Below, one piece after another: positions 35,732 to 46,750 of a DNA stretch of 64,000 nucleotides. The translations under genes and the position numbers were made by a program. Each line of letters starts with the position of its first letter. The stretch's first letter is position 1. The notes under the pieces are model-generated. The model was not told the origin of the DNA and did no database searches. It saw nothing but the letters and a program-made list of their open reading frames with translations. Source of the stretch: Phyto melanocephala (lineage: Eukaryota > Arthropoda > Insecta > Diptera > Rhinophoridae); contig OW799237.1 in assembly GCA_941918925.1 (NCBI GenBank), forward strand, positions 4,321,201-4,385,200, given 5' to 3'.

Positions 35732-37219
35732 AAATAAACTGAGGTTTTTAACAAAAAAATTTTTTCACCATCGTGATTGTCTTCAACTATATAAACAGTA
35801 GTTAACAAAACAAAAGGCTGATCAAAGATTTGTCCACCTGAAATCCAATTACGTAGAAACTTTTAAAAAGGTTTTTTTTTATAAGAGATATTTGTATTCA
35901 AAATCAAAAAAAGAAAAATACAAACTCCATTGGTAAATTCACCAGCACAATACAATGCCTTTTATTCATTTGATACTTTTTTTAAAAACATGACGATCAT
36001 ATTTTCGTCCTTCCAACGAATTCAATTGTGTGTTTTTTTACTAAGTTTCCAGGAGACTATTGTTTATTTTTGAACCAATAACGATTTCTCTAAAAGGTTT
36101 GGTGAATAGATGTTTCAGCAATAAAGTTTCAAAATAGAGCAATAAAAAATTTTTTTTTAAATTGTCACATAACTGATCACGTCGGACCACCGACGAAATG
36201 TGTTTCGTACAGGCTACTTTAAATCTGTCTCACCCAACATACATATGTTTTTACTACACATGGCCTAAAAGCAACAATGCTAATTCCACAACAGTTGTTA
36301 ACATCAAACCGGTTACTAAGTTGTCATTTTTTTTAGTACTAATGTTTTTTATCACCTTAGGCTATTAAAATCACATTAATTTAACTTTTAAAACATTTGC
36401 TTATTCTCCCAAACGCTGATGATGACAAAGTGCAGTACTCACGATAATAGATTTTGACCTTAAAGCCGGCAAATGAAATTAAATATCCGATTAATGTGCA
36501 TATAAAGAACAAACCGGTTCAAAAAAACTAAATAAATTATTTTTGGGAAAGAAAACGCAATTAAATGTGTTCGTTTAAATGCTTAAAATAAATATATTAG
36601 ATAAATCAACGTTTTTTAAATAATATATAAAATGAAACATTGAAATGAATTTATTCGACTAATTAATACTTAAAAAGCCATAATTATTTGACTTATTTAG
36701 CTGATTTAACATTTTGTTTATTCATCCAATAACTTAGTTTTGATAAAAAGTTAGTTTACATTAAATTATTTCTTAATATTTTAAATAATTCTGTGTTTAA
36801 TAAATTGTTGCATCTATATACAGGGTATTCCTAGAGACATGAGTGATCAAAGATTAATTTAGAAGTTCGCTATGGACATCATATTGGTCGAGTCAACACT
36901 TTTTTGACTGACCTCATGTTCTTTGAAAAAAAATCATATTCCATATTGTTTAGTTGTTTTAAGTAAAAATTGTTTTTCAAACGAATTTTTTTCCTACCTT
37001 TTTAAACAACAGAGGCTGAGAGTTTTCTTCAGATTGATTTACTCATTTTAAAATATTCTTTAGGAAAATCAAAGCTGCCATTTAAACTATTGTGCCTATA
37101 TTCTCTTCTGTGCTTTCATTCTCGGCAACCGATTCATTGGCTACGCAAACATTATATGATATGGCAGGCTTATCTCATGGTGAAGAAAAATTTAAATAAG
37201 ATCGATTCAAGCTGAGAAA
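35732..37219. other. AT-rich spacer
   Basis: No gene seen. Contains a hairpin-GAAA motif at 36,173-36,198. Confidence 0.5.
36173..36198 (+). other. Weak hammerhead-like hairpin
   Basis: CTGATCA, C, stem GTCGG-ACCA-CCGAC, then GAAA. It has the same spacing as the motifs at 29,404 and 47,941 but carries C instead of the essential G in CUGAnGA, so it would be inactive if related. Confidence 0.25.
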
Positions 37220-37317
37220 TGATAGAATTCTTATTAGAATCCAATACAAAATGTAAGGAAAACTTTCACGTTCTATTGCAATTTCCATCGATTTTGAATG
37301 CCGTAATTCGGCCCCTG
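37220..37317. mobile_element. Partial palindromic MITE
   Basis: ATTCTTATTAGAATCCAATA and GAATGCCGTAATTCGGCCCC plus TG match one half of the family at 41,129 and 52,092. The left arm is missing. Confidence 0.6.
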
Positions 37318-37395
37318 AACTAAATCATTTCTCTCTCACAATAACATAACGTCAAAATATATATACAACATTTTTTTGTTGTAAAGGAGCACTCC

Positions 37396-37605
37396 AAGTC
37401 ATATTTATTCATTCGGTAGTCCTGATTCGTCAACTGATTTTTCTCTTCTTCACTTATATTAAACTTCTGTTGTCAAATTTCATACATACAAAATAATTCT
37501 TACTCTTCTCTCATTTATTTCATGTGTCAAACTTCATAAATAAAAAATATAAACAAAAAATGTTCTCTCCCAATTGCCAACGTTCCTAATGAATAAATAT
37601 GCCTT
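37396..37605. mobile_element. TIR MITE, ATATTTATTCATCAGGTA family, copy 1
   Basis: Ends AAGTCATATTTATTCATTCG and the inverse of TAATGAATAAATATGCCTT. Interior words (TGATTCGTCAACTGATT, TGTCAAACTTCATA) match the copy at 47,557-47,762. No ORF. Confidence 0.8.
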
Positions 37606-37802
37606 AGTAGCACCTCTCATATTTATCGCTGTTTGTGAGATTAAGTGGTGCCAAACAAAAAAATTTTAAAATTTGAAATAAAGTTTTCTAATGCTCAGAA
37701 CAATTTTGTATTAAATTTATGTGGAGGTAAATCTTTAATTAGTACGATTGAAAATGTTTCGTAATTATTTTGCAATAAGTGTTGCTGTTTCTGTGGCAGC
37801 CA

Positions 37803-38650
37803 AGGTTAGATTAGATGGCTCGCCTAAGTTCACTAGAAGACCATAGAGTCCATTTCAATTTCCCAAAAATACAGAAAACCCGTCCTATTGCTAATCTTGT
37901 CAGAATTCTTGATGGAACAAGCCGGAACTTTTTATAAAACCCACTAGGTCTCCCAATTAAACATCTAAGTGGCTGCTCATGCCTTGAACCCTTGTTGTCT
38001 TGCCCTCCTTCTCATCAATACAACTTCTTCTTATTGTTGTGAAGAAACCAAGGCGCATAGAAAACTGTGCCATTAAATAACAGGGCCCAATAAGTACTCT
38101 TAGTGCAAGTGATATATTTTTTCTTCAAGGTTTGTTATAGCATGTGCATGTGAACGTCAGAGAGATTTAGATATTCTGCAGGTGTAAATGTTCTTAACAA
38201 TAAAAATACCACCCCAAGTACTTACATGTTCTGATAACCACACTAATACAGTGGCAAATACACTTGTACACGGATTCCGTTTTTGTCATTTAAAAACTAA
38301 GGGCTTTGATCGCCGCCAGACTGTCAATGAAGAAGCCAATATCCTTAGTTAATCAAACTAGTTTCCTAATCAAATTTGTAACTGTGTCAACAACATAATC
38401 CTCGGCCTAAAAAACAATAGAAATATTCGGCATTCTAAGTGATCGCTCGATGTCCAGGTCATCAGAGAAAAGGCTAGTGCCTATTTCTCTATCCTCATGT
38501 AATCCGACAGTAACAAACAAAAAATCACTGTACCAAAAATCAGAATTGAGATCCCAGTCGCCCCTTGTTGTTCAGTGGACCTAAAAATTTATTTTTACTT
38601 AAATATCGGGATATTGTAAACAGCCAAACCCACACAAGAGCAGCAAACGT
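37803..38650 (-). pseudogene. 3' end of a Jockey-type non-LTR retrotransposon
   Basis: Minus strand: FSDDLDIERSLRMPNISIVF (about 38,480-38,420) and GFFIDSLAAIKAL (about 38,335-38,297) match the RNase H blocks; the second corresponds to FSDSQAAIKAL with Q replaced by L. LGDLVGFIKSSGLF (about 37,960-37,915) is the usual C-terminal tail. It ends, on the minus strand, with a GAACTTAGGCGAGCCATCTA-type 3' region rich in TAACCTT. Frame changes and stops make it dead, and the reverse transcriptase is absent. Confidence 0.8.
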
Positions 38651-39744
38651 TTTTAGCTGCCGATAAATTCTCATGTTTATTTAATTTGTATAACGCAAAC
38701 AGAAATGATGCCACGGCATCTCTTTGCAAATGGGAAGTCCAATTTTGACAAAGCGTTCGGTATTAAAGTTGTCTGCAATATAACTCTTACTGTTTTTTTT
38801 TATTTGTTCAGGTCAATCTATCAATCTTATCTCCATTTGTATTTCTTTTTTTTTGGTTTTATTAAAAAACTATTTGTCATACAATGTTGACTGACACTCT
38901 TGTTTAGGTTTGTCGTTTCAGTGTTAGCGCTAAGCACAACGTTTGGCGCTCTTATGTCTATTACTCAGCTTTGTTCTCCAAACTCGTAACAGCCAACAGT
39001 ATGGCTAGTAGTTTTAAGTTGTAGTTGTTTAACGCACAAAGAACCAACATAATAAAAACAACTGGCACGAATAATGATTTTTTTCGTCTTCGGAAATAAA
39101 ACAGATTCTTGAATAAAAAGATGACAAAATAATACGTCAGGAGAAATTCGTCGTCCGACGGTTTTTATTCTGTTTTGTATTATTTAATCTAATAAAATTT
39201 TTTAAACTTTAAAATTTTTTTCTTTCGCTCTTTCTTTATTTTCTTAAAAGCATATATAAATAAAATTATATTTTTTTATTTTTATATTCTGTTTTCATTT
39301 ATTTTTTTAAATATTTTGTTTTCATTTATTTTTTTAAATATTTTTTTTAAATTTATTTTTTAAATATATATTTTATTCTATATTTCTAATATTTTTTTTT
39401 TAATATGGTCTCTTTAACAGCTTCTGCAGATGGTAATAAAATTCAAACGATGTAGACATCTATTTTCGACGTCGTAAATGTAATTCGGTTAGAAAATTAA
39501 CACAACAACTCTTTGATGACAAATTCGCCATTATGTCAGATATTCGCCCTAATTGTGTTTTCAGCATTACGTGGAAGTTTTAGGGTAAGCAAAATTTGAT
39601 ACAATATATTATATAAATGACACTATTTTGTGTTATAAGCTCTTATTAAGTCTTTACTTACTTTTATATAGTTTAGAAAAATAATATAATTTTTTATTAA
39701 TAACACAGGCCAACACTCAATTTACTTCTTTGAATTTATCAACT
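38651..39744. other. AT-rich spacer
   Basis: No gene recognised. Tandem TTTATTTTTTTAAATATTTT-like sequence at 39,290-39,370. Confidence 0.5.
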
Positions 39745-40966
39745 GATTCTAGTTAATTTGGGTGCGCTGTAATCAGTCTCTATCAACTCTAGTTTTCATG
39801 ATATAGCTTTTCTTTAAGTATTAAAAAAGTAAAACTTTTCAATAGGAATTTAAAAAAAAAACAAAGAAGTAAAACTGTTTCATACAGATTTATTAAAATT
39901 AAAAAAATTCTCACAAAGCATTAAAAACATAATATAAATATAATTCTAGTTACAGGATGTAAAGCTTCTTTTAAAAGACAATCTGGAATGAACAGCCGGA
40001 TTAGAGTCTCTTTGCAAATTCCAACAGTAGTCTGCCTTTATATGTGTATCCCACCTTCATTGGTACCGATTCTCCAAAATTTTGACATCTTGGTAAAACC
40101 TTTCTCCTTGTTCTTCGCTTTAATTACCCAAATTTTCGGAAAATCGGTCCAAGTGACTGTGCAAATAATGGATTTTAATACTCATTTTGCAGCCAAGGTC
40201 TCTGAACTTATCCAGCTATTCTTCACTAATTGAACATAATTTGAAGCTTAATTATTTCCCAAGAAATTTTGTATAACTTGCATGAATGATGTCTATGCAT
40301 TTCGTTCAGTTTCGGTCATTGACTTATCAAAATCACTAAATACTCACTAAACAAAAGTAACAGTAGTCCAAATGATTTCTGGGCTCTCTCCAAACCATCG
40401 GCACACCAAACTTAAGCCTATTTCGTTTTCCTTGAGTCCACTGTCGCAAATTTACACAGCAAGTATTGCACACAATGTGAGGAGCCCAGCTTTTATCTTG
40501 GTCACCAGGAACAACTCCAAAGTAATCTAAATACGAATTTTTAACACATTCCGAAATAGGTCTTATGTTTTCTTTAAAGGTATATTCTCCACAAATATAA
40601 CAAAATGTGTCAGCGTTATTTTTACAACATCTATTGAAAGTCATTTCTATTTAGATCAACACTTTTTTAATAAACTTTGCCAACTGCAATAAACAACTTT
40701 TTACAAGCAACTAACTTCCGATATGCAATTGGAGTGCAAAAAGAAAAAATAATGTTCTGAATAATATGACACAAATAAAATTACAGTTAATCAGCTAGCA
40801 ATTACACAAAAAATAATATTTTCGGAAAAAAACGGAATGACAAACTGATATATACCCTCCTCACTTACAGTGGAGGATATAAAAAAGCTTTATCATGAAA
40901 ACTAGAGCTGATAGAGACAAACTGATTACAGATTTAAATTCAACGCGCCCAAATTAACTAGAATCG
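39745..40966 (-). mobile_element. 1.2 kb TIR transposon with an internally deleted gene
   Basis: Ends GATTCTAGTTAATTTGGG and the inverse CCCAAATTAACTAGAATC. The inverted similarity continues about 65-75 bp inward (CTCTATCAACTCTAGTTTTC against GAAAACTAGAGCTGATAGAG). Within them lies the minus-strand gene remnant at 39,955-40,644. A DINE-like start fragment (GGAATGACAAACTGATATAT) lies at 40,833-40,885, probably a later insertion that then deleted. Confidence 0.75.
39955..40644 (-). pseudogene. Fused first and last parts of a transposon-borne multi-copy gene
   Basis: The first 102 codons (40,644-40,336) form an N-terminal Cys-rich, probably zinc-binding, domain. It reads CCKNNADTFCYICGEYTF, then DKSWAPHIVCNTCCVNLRQW, then VPMVWREPRNHLDYCYFC. 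I recognise this as the start of a multi-copy arthropod family, usually annotated 'uncharacterised' and probably transposon-encoded. After the stop, the minus strand at about 40,180-39,960 reads SIKIHYLHSHLDRFSENLGN, EEQGERFYQDVK and ADYCWNLQRDSNPAVHSR. That matches the C-terminal end of the same family, with one internal stop. The several-hundred-residue middle, where a nuclease core would be, is absent. The gene lies between long inverted repeats, which supports a transposon origin. Confidence 0.7.
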
Positions 40967-41128
40967 GGCTGTCGGGCTGTGTAATCTGTATGCCAGACTG
41001 TCCGCGTGTTAATTGAGGGGACTACATAACCGCATCCATAGATTTTTCTATATAAAGATTAGTTTGTATAATTACAATTACGTCTCTCTTTGACCCTTTT
41101 TTTTTTTGCTCAAAATTTTTTCAATTTC

Positions 41129-41263
41129 CAGGGGCCGAATTACAGCATTCGAACATGATCGAAATTCGAAAATTCTTATTAGAATCTCTATACCTAAAGC
41201 ACAGCGAACTCGATCGTTCGAGTAAAATTTCGTTCGATATCGAATACCGTGTTTCGGCCCCAG
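41129..41263. mobile_element. Palindromic MITE, well-preserved copy
   Basis: CAGGGGCCGAATTACAGC at the left and CCGTGTTTCGGCCCC at the right; interior ATTCTTATTAGAATCTCTAT, then AACTCGATCGTTCGAGTAAA. A DINE-like fragment (GACTGTCCGCGTGTT) lies just upstream near 40,996. Confidence 0.85.
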
Positions 41264-42755
41264 ATTACATTTATTTGCATTCAAATACCCCCTTATTAAA
41301 TACCTTCACGTTAATAACTATAAAGTGAATAAGGTTCAGAACAGAGTTTATGGCCTTTTTTTTTTTTGTAATTTATTAATCAAGTCTTCTATTTATAGTT
41401 GTGAATTTATATAATTCTAAATATGAACTGATTTACTACAACCTAATTAAAGATATCATAAAACTAAGTTTTATCTTTACGTTCCTAAGACCATAAAATA
41501 AATTATTTGAATTAAAGTTAATATATTTACTTCTCTTTTGTTTTTGCACAAAATTTTAATACAATAATAATTCGACAGAAGCTAGGCAGACGTTAAAACC
41601 ACATATTGAGCTTTAATTCAAATTTATTTTTGAATATATTTATTAACAGATTGTTAAAGGCAATTTATTATTAAATAAAAAAATTTACCAAAATGAGACA
41701 AAAAAAAGACAATAAGTTAATTTGGTAGTTTTAAATATAAAAATCTAATAAAACACAAAATGCAGTCACTTGATTATGTCACACGATATTTGAATAAAAA
41801 CAAGAACAAAGAGCATTACAAAATCAAATTGTTGAATTTAAAATCTATTTGTTTTAAAAACTAAAAAAAGACCTTTAATACGATTCTAATTGGTTTGATT
41901 TGAAGCAGATTATTGCCGCTTACAAATCAACTAAATTTAGTTTGAAGTTCATCTTTCAAGTCTGACTATTCTGCAGTTCCTATTTAAGCTTTTATAATCT
42001 ACTTATCGTTAACTATTTTACTATTGTCGTCTATTATTTGTTAAAATATTATAATAAAAATCATTTATGTTAATTAAATCAAATAAACTTGTCCCAATCG
42101 AAACAAATCTGACAATAATTCAAATTTAACGGAAATAAATATAAAATTAAATTTACAAACGACATACAAGCATATTTACGAGTTTGTTTTTAATGAGAAA
42201 AAAAAACCCGTTAAAGTGACGTACAGACTCATGCATTAATATTTAAATGCTGTAAATTATTTAAATTTAGGCGTTATAATTAATATCTGGTGGTTACATA
42301 GGGGTCAAGTTGGTCTGCAGCAAAGTTTCAAAGTCAAACAACAGGTTTCAGTGGTGGGTTCGAGTGTGATTGACTGTGTAGGTCGGGTATTTATTACAAT
42401 TAAATACAAGTTTGTTAAACTCAAACTACCATCATTTGACATGTTACTATATTTATTACAATTTAGATTAAAAAAAAAAAAAATATTTAATCTGCCTAAA
42501 TACGAAATGCGTTATGGCAATCGAAAGATTTAGTTCTAACGATGGGTTTTTTTAGTCGAGATCAAAAATTTTCCTTAAACAATCGTAAAACTGCACTGCA
42601 AAGTGGTGTTAATTACAAAAATTAATGGTAATAAATATAGAATTTGTTGTTTATCCAGAACTTATACTTATACATCTAATGAAGTTGTGCATTCATATAG
42701 TGTATTGCAGTATTCTCCAAAAACTGGGCATCTTTTTAAGGTGTGTCTCATAAAT
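41264..42755. other. AT-rich spacer
   Basis: No gene or repeat partner recognised. Confidence 0.5.
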
Positions 42756-42892
42756 ATTGGCGTAGCTATGCATTTTTTCTGGGGGTGGCAGAAAGCTCAA
42801 ATATATTTAATATGTATATTAAAATCGAGTTAATTTTTATTCAAATTTCTGTAATTGCCTCCCTCAAGAATGTTCTCGTCACACCTATGGCC
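42756..42892. repeat. Foldback-like short repeat (GGCGTAGCTA type)
   Basis: Starts ATTGGCGTAGCTATGC with CTGGGGGTGGCAGAAAGC, ends GTCACACCTATGGCC. Related to 32,357-32,472; the right end is more diverged. Confidence 0.5.
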
Positions 42893-43609
42893 ATAAATTA
42901 CTCAAGAGATAAAGTGCTGCCAATAAAAATAAAAAAATATATTACATGAGAACTCAAGGTAATTTTAATAGAGCAATACGTGGTATACTAACTGATATCG
43001 GTGAACAATAATTCAAAAACTATGACAACTTGGCTTCTGCGGCTTGCAAAATTCATACTAAATAAGAATAACATAGACTTGTGGTCCTTTAAACTAACTT
43101 GAAAAAAGCTCGTCACAAGCTACAGTAGTGCGGTGACATGCCCTCAAATCTACGATATTCATTTAGCACAACAATCAATAAAAATAGGGTCAAGAAAACC
43201 CAGACGGTATTAAAAAAAAAACAAATCGTTACTTACAATGGCAACAGCCTTAAATAATATTTAAAAAAACATGTCATCAAAACTGCATATTAAACATTTA
43301 AAACATTTTTTTTAGCGTCAAAAAATTAATAATAAAAAAAAATAAAAATTTGTTTGCGATAACTAAATATTGTTATAGATAGTATGTGCTTTTTTCTACG
43401 TGAGTATAATGTTATTTACTTTGCCTGCCGTTTAAGTCTTTAAATCAATCTCACAGATTGGTTTTTACTCTTCCATGGTTGTTAAACGCCAAAGTGTTTG
43501 TAGGTACGCTTTAAATATAACTAGCCTCTTTAATGGCATGTGACTTTAGATAATACAAGGATTAGACCTGCAATAAAAATGTTGTAGTATCAGTAAAATA
43601 TTTTTTTAC
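42893..43609. other. AT-rich spacer
   Basis: No gene seen. Confidence 0.5.
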
Positions 43610-43960
43610 TCTTCACACGAAAGTGTTAAAGGGTATAACTATATAAATTTGTTATTCCATTTGTATTTTCAACAATATTCATTTGCGACAGTCCATTGAG
43701 TATGTATATATGTACTGTTTCGTTACTGATAGAGAGGTCGATTTAGCAACATCAATCTGACCGTCCACGTGAGCGTTGAAATCAGCTTTATGAAATCCCC
43801 AAATATTTCAGGGACTTATTTGTAGTATCAATTTATTAGAAATGCTTTCGAAAATTTTGGTATTGAAAATCAGCAAATTTGAACCATTAGCGGCAAAAAC
43901 CATTTATGCCTCTGTTTTTTTATTGAGATAATAACATCAGGATTCTATTAAAAAAAAAAC
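43610..43960 (+). mobile_element. Diverged Helitron-like (DINE-type) 5' fragment
   Basis: CTCTTCACACGAAAGTGTTA with AAAGGGTATAAC, TTTGTTATTCCATTTGTA, GACCGTCCACGTGAGCGTTG, AAATCAGCTTTATGAAATCC and GGTATTGAAAATCAGCAAAT follow the order of the copy at 21,681. The A/T tract and 3' hairpin are absent. Confidence 0.65.
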
Positions 43961-44418
43961 AATTAAAAAAGCAGCCGGTGTTGTACATCATAAATAGTAA
44001 AAAATGTGTCCGTTATTGTTGATTTATTTTATATGCTTATTAATGTGTGCAAATGTATTTAATGTATGTGTGTATGTATGTATGTGCATAATGGTAAAAA
44101 ATCTGTGGATTTTTCTAGTTGGTATATTTTGTATGCTTATTCTTGTGTATGAATGTATGTCGTGCAAACTTTTCCGTTTGTTTACTGTACGTTGCACGAG
44201 CATGTTCACAAACAACAAGCAAATATGTTCCTATATGATGAAAAACCATGAATCGACAACGCCAAAGATTAAGCAAGTATAAATCTGTTTTACAAACTAC
44301 TTACATATCGATGGTCTTATGTAGAAAGGCCCTAACTTGTAAATTTTACAAAATTGAATTTTTAGTGATTTCAATACATTCCACACAAATACACCTTAAC
44401 ACAAAAATTTTCATGCGA
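43961..44418. other. AT-rich spacer with TGTATG repeats
   Basis: TGTATGTGTGTATGTATG microsatellite at 44,063-44,086. The frames over it are artefacts of the repeat. Confidence 0.55.
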
Positions 44419-45825
44419 TACCATGCAGATAACGCGACTAGTACATACACGCATGTAAAATATACTCCGTAATGGACTAGGACTTATCCAAAGATCACCC
44501 AAATGTATAAAGAAATCGTGGTCGATTTAATATTACGATGTCCTAGGACTGGACCATATACCCTGCAGATAACGCGTTATACCCTGCAGATAACGCGACT
44601 AGTACATACACGCATGTAAAACATTCTCCGTAATGGACTAGGACTTATCCAAAGATCACCCAAATGTATAAAGAAATCGTGTTTGATTTAATATTACAAT
44701 GTCCTAGGGCTGGACCATATAACCCATCGGAGTAGTCTTAAAACTACTCTTTGTCACTACTCGATGGGCCACCTACACGACCATTATACACATCTTGACA
44801 ACATTATATGTAATCGTCAAAACACAAACACTTGTCGTTTAACTACAATCTCTCGTTTAACAAGTAAAAGCGCTATATTCGGCCGTGCCGAATCTTATAT
44901 ACCCTTCACAACGTGTAGTCATGCAATAACAGTAGTTTGTATCACCATCCCATATGAAATACGTACATACATATAAAACACATACAAATATAAAAACATC
45001 CCATTGTAAAATTATAAATTTACGTATGTATGTTAAAAAAAAAAATTTAAAAAAAAAATTTAAAAAAAAAAATTAAAAAAAAAATTAAAAAAAAATTTTT
45101 TTACAAATAATTAAAATATATATAATAAATAAATAATAATAAAATATAATAAATAAATATAAAACAAAAAAAATATTTAAAAAAAAAATTAAAAAAAAAA
45201 TAATATATAATATATTAAATAAAAAATAAAAAAAAAATAAAAAAAAAATTAAAAAAAAATTAAAAAAAAAATATATAAAAAAAATAAAAAAAATTTTTTT
45301 TTGCCTCAGCTGGGATTCGATGCCACGTTTTCTTTAACCAGTATACACGTTTGTATGTATATATATTGTTGTTGTAATGTTGTTTTTGTGAAAAAAAAAT
45401 CGAGGTGGTCGTGGGTTTTTCTCATATCTCAGTTGTTTATGTACCGATGTTTCTGATTTTCAATAGCGATCTACTCCCGAATATTTCTGATATTTTAATA
45501 CCTCACCCGAGTCCAAGCCATGTCGGGGGGCTTCAAAAAGTTAATTTCAACATACACACGAACAGACGGTCAGACGGACAGACGGACAGACTGACAGGGC
45601 TTAATCGACTCCCCTATTCATAAGCTTTCAGAAAATATATACTTCATGGGGTCGGAAATCAAAATTGTAGAAATTTCACACGGAATGACAAACCTATATA
45701 TACCCTTTTTCACTGTGTGAAGGGTATAAAAATGGTATGGTTCATTACTGCATTACATAGGACCATGTTGTAAGTAGTCCATTAAGCTAAAATGGACTAC
45801 GTAGTCCAATATTATCTACAGGGTA
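44419..45825. mobile_element. TIR element, TACCCTGCAGATAA family, copy 2, interrupted
   Basis: Left end TACCATGCAGATAACGCG, right end TCCAATATTATCTACAGGGT then A. The first ~138 bp are repeated in tandem with a 161-bp step: a full copy from 44,419, a 21-bp stub from 44,559 and a full copy again from 44,580. A Helitron-like element (44,861-45,730) interrupts it; the rest (TGTAAGTAGTCCATTAAGC) resumes after. Aligns with 20,361-20,736 once the insertion and duplication are removed. Confidence 0.85.
44861..45730 (-). mobile_element. Helitron-like (DINE-type) element with long A/T tract, copy 3
   Basis: Minus orientation; starts TTATACCCTTCACACAGTG, ends hairpin ATTCGGC-ACG-GCCGAAT then ATAGCGCTTTTACTTG. 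A/T tract at 45,034-45,300, tRNA-like scrap at 45,301-45,345. Inserted cleanly into the TIR element, so the exact insertion site can be read against the uninterrupted copy at 20,361: no clear target duplication, as expected for Helitrons. Confidence 0.88.
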
Positions 45826-45956
45826 GTATCAAAAATAACAGTTCTACAAGCAGTTTTATAAAAGATACTACATTGTAATAATGCAGTTTCTGTTACGTTT
45901 TTACCTTCTCCAGTAAAGTTTTTCAGTTTCTTTTACGGCCTTTCCACCTGTGACCC

Positions 45957-46041
45957 ACGATATGCTTTAGTTTCGTATCTACTCATTTGTGAAGGGTATA
46001 TAAAGATTTGGCATAAAGGAATTTAGCGCTTTAACTTGTTT
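45957..46041 (+). mobile_element. 3' end fragment of a DINE-type element
   Basis: GTGAAGGGTATATAAAGATT, GGCATAAAGGAATTTAGCGC and TTTAACTTG match the family 3' end; the hairpin is degraded. Confidence 0.65.
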
Positions 46042-46658
46042 TTTTAATTGTTTATCCAATTGAAGAATATGTTTCCCAAAATTAAATTAAAAAAATAATA
46101 ATAAAAGAGAGAAGAGAATTTAACAAAAAGAAATGTGTATTTGCAGTATCTTTCACAAAACCGGTTTACTTTCATGGAATTTAATAAAGTTTTCAATTAT
46201 TCTTTTATATAAACAAAGTGCATTGAAATTTTATTTTCCCAGTTTCAAATGGAAAACTTTTTATTTGGAATAAAGCAAAGACACTTAACTATTTCAACGT
46301 GTCTACGTGTATTAAAATAATTGTTTGTCGTTTAAATAAAAAAAAATTATTTGCATTGAGCCATCGAAACCAGAGAAGAAAAAAAAATTAATGTTAAAAT
46401 TATCTATCTGAATACAAATGCATAATGAATAAAGGAATTCATAATTTGAAATTGACAAAACATATGCTAATTTTAACCCCATAAAAATGTTGATAAAAAA
46501 ATTTTAATTTTTATTTTTCTATAATAGAAATTAAAAAAAAAAATATGCAAAAGGTTATTATAACAAAATATAAAGAAAACAATAGATGCATTTATTAATG
46601 ATTGCATTTATAACAAACAATTCGAGTTGGTAGTTTTGATCCATCTGAGTGAATTGAC
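46042..46658. other. Upstream region of the GYR/YLP gene
   Basis: AT-rich, no ORF or repeat recognised. Would hold the distal promoter of the gene at 46,751, but no specific factor site could be called by eye. Confidence 0.5.
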
Positions 46659-46695
46659 TATAAATACCTTAAAACTAGACTGCAAAAGACACAGT
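46659..46695 (+). promoter_or_regulatory. TATA box and initiator-like site
   Basis: TATAAATA at 46,659-46,666 and ACAGTC at 46,691-46,696. Placing the start at A46,693 gives a TATA-to-start distance of about 34 bp, near the usual 30. The predicted 5' leader is about 58 nt before the ATG at 46,751. Confidence 0.7.
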
Positions 46696-46750
46696 CGCTA
46701 AATTTACCTTAAGCCAGTACAAAAGCCATAGAAAAACGCAGCACTTTAAA

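Noticed and set aside
36829..36850. TATACAGGGTATTCC as a mariner end
   Set aside because: No inverted partner or transposase remnant was found nearby.
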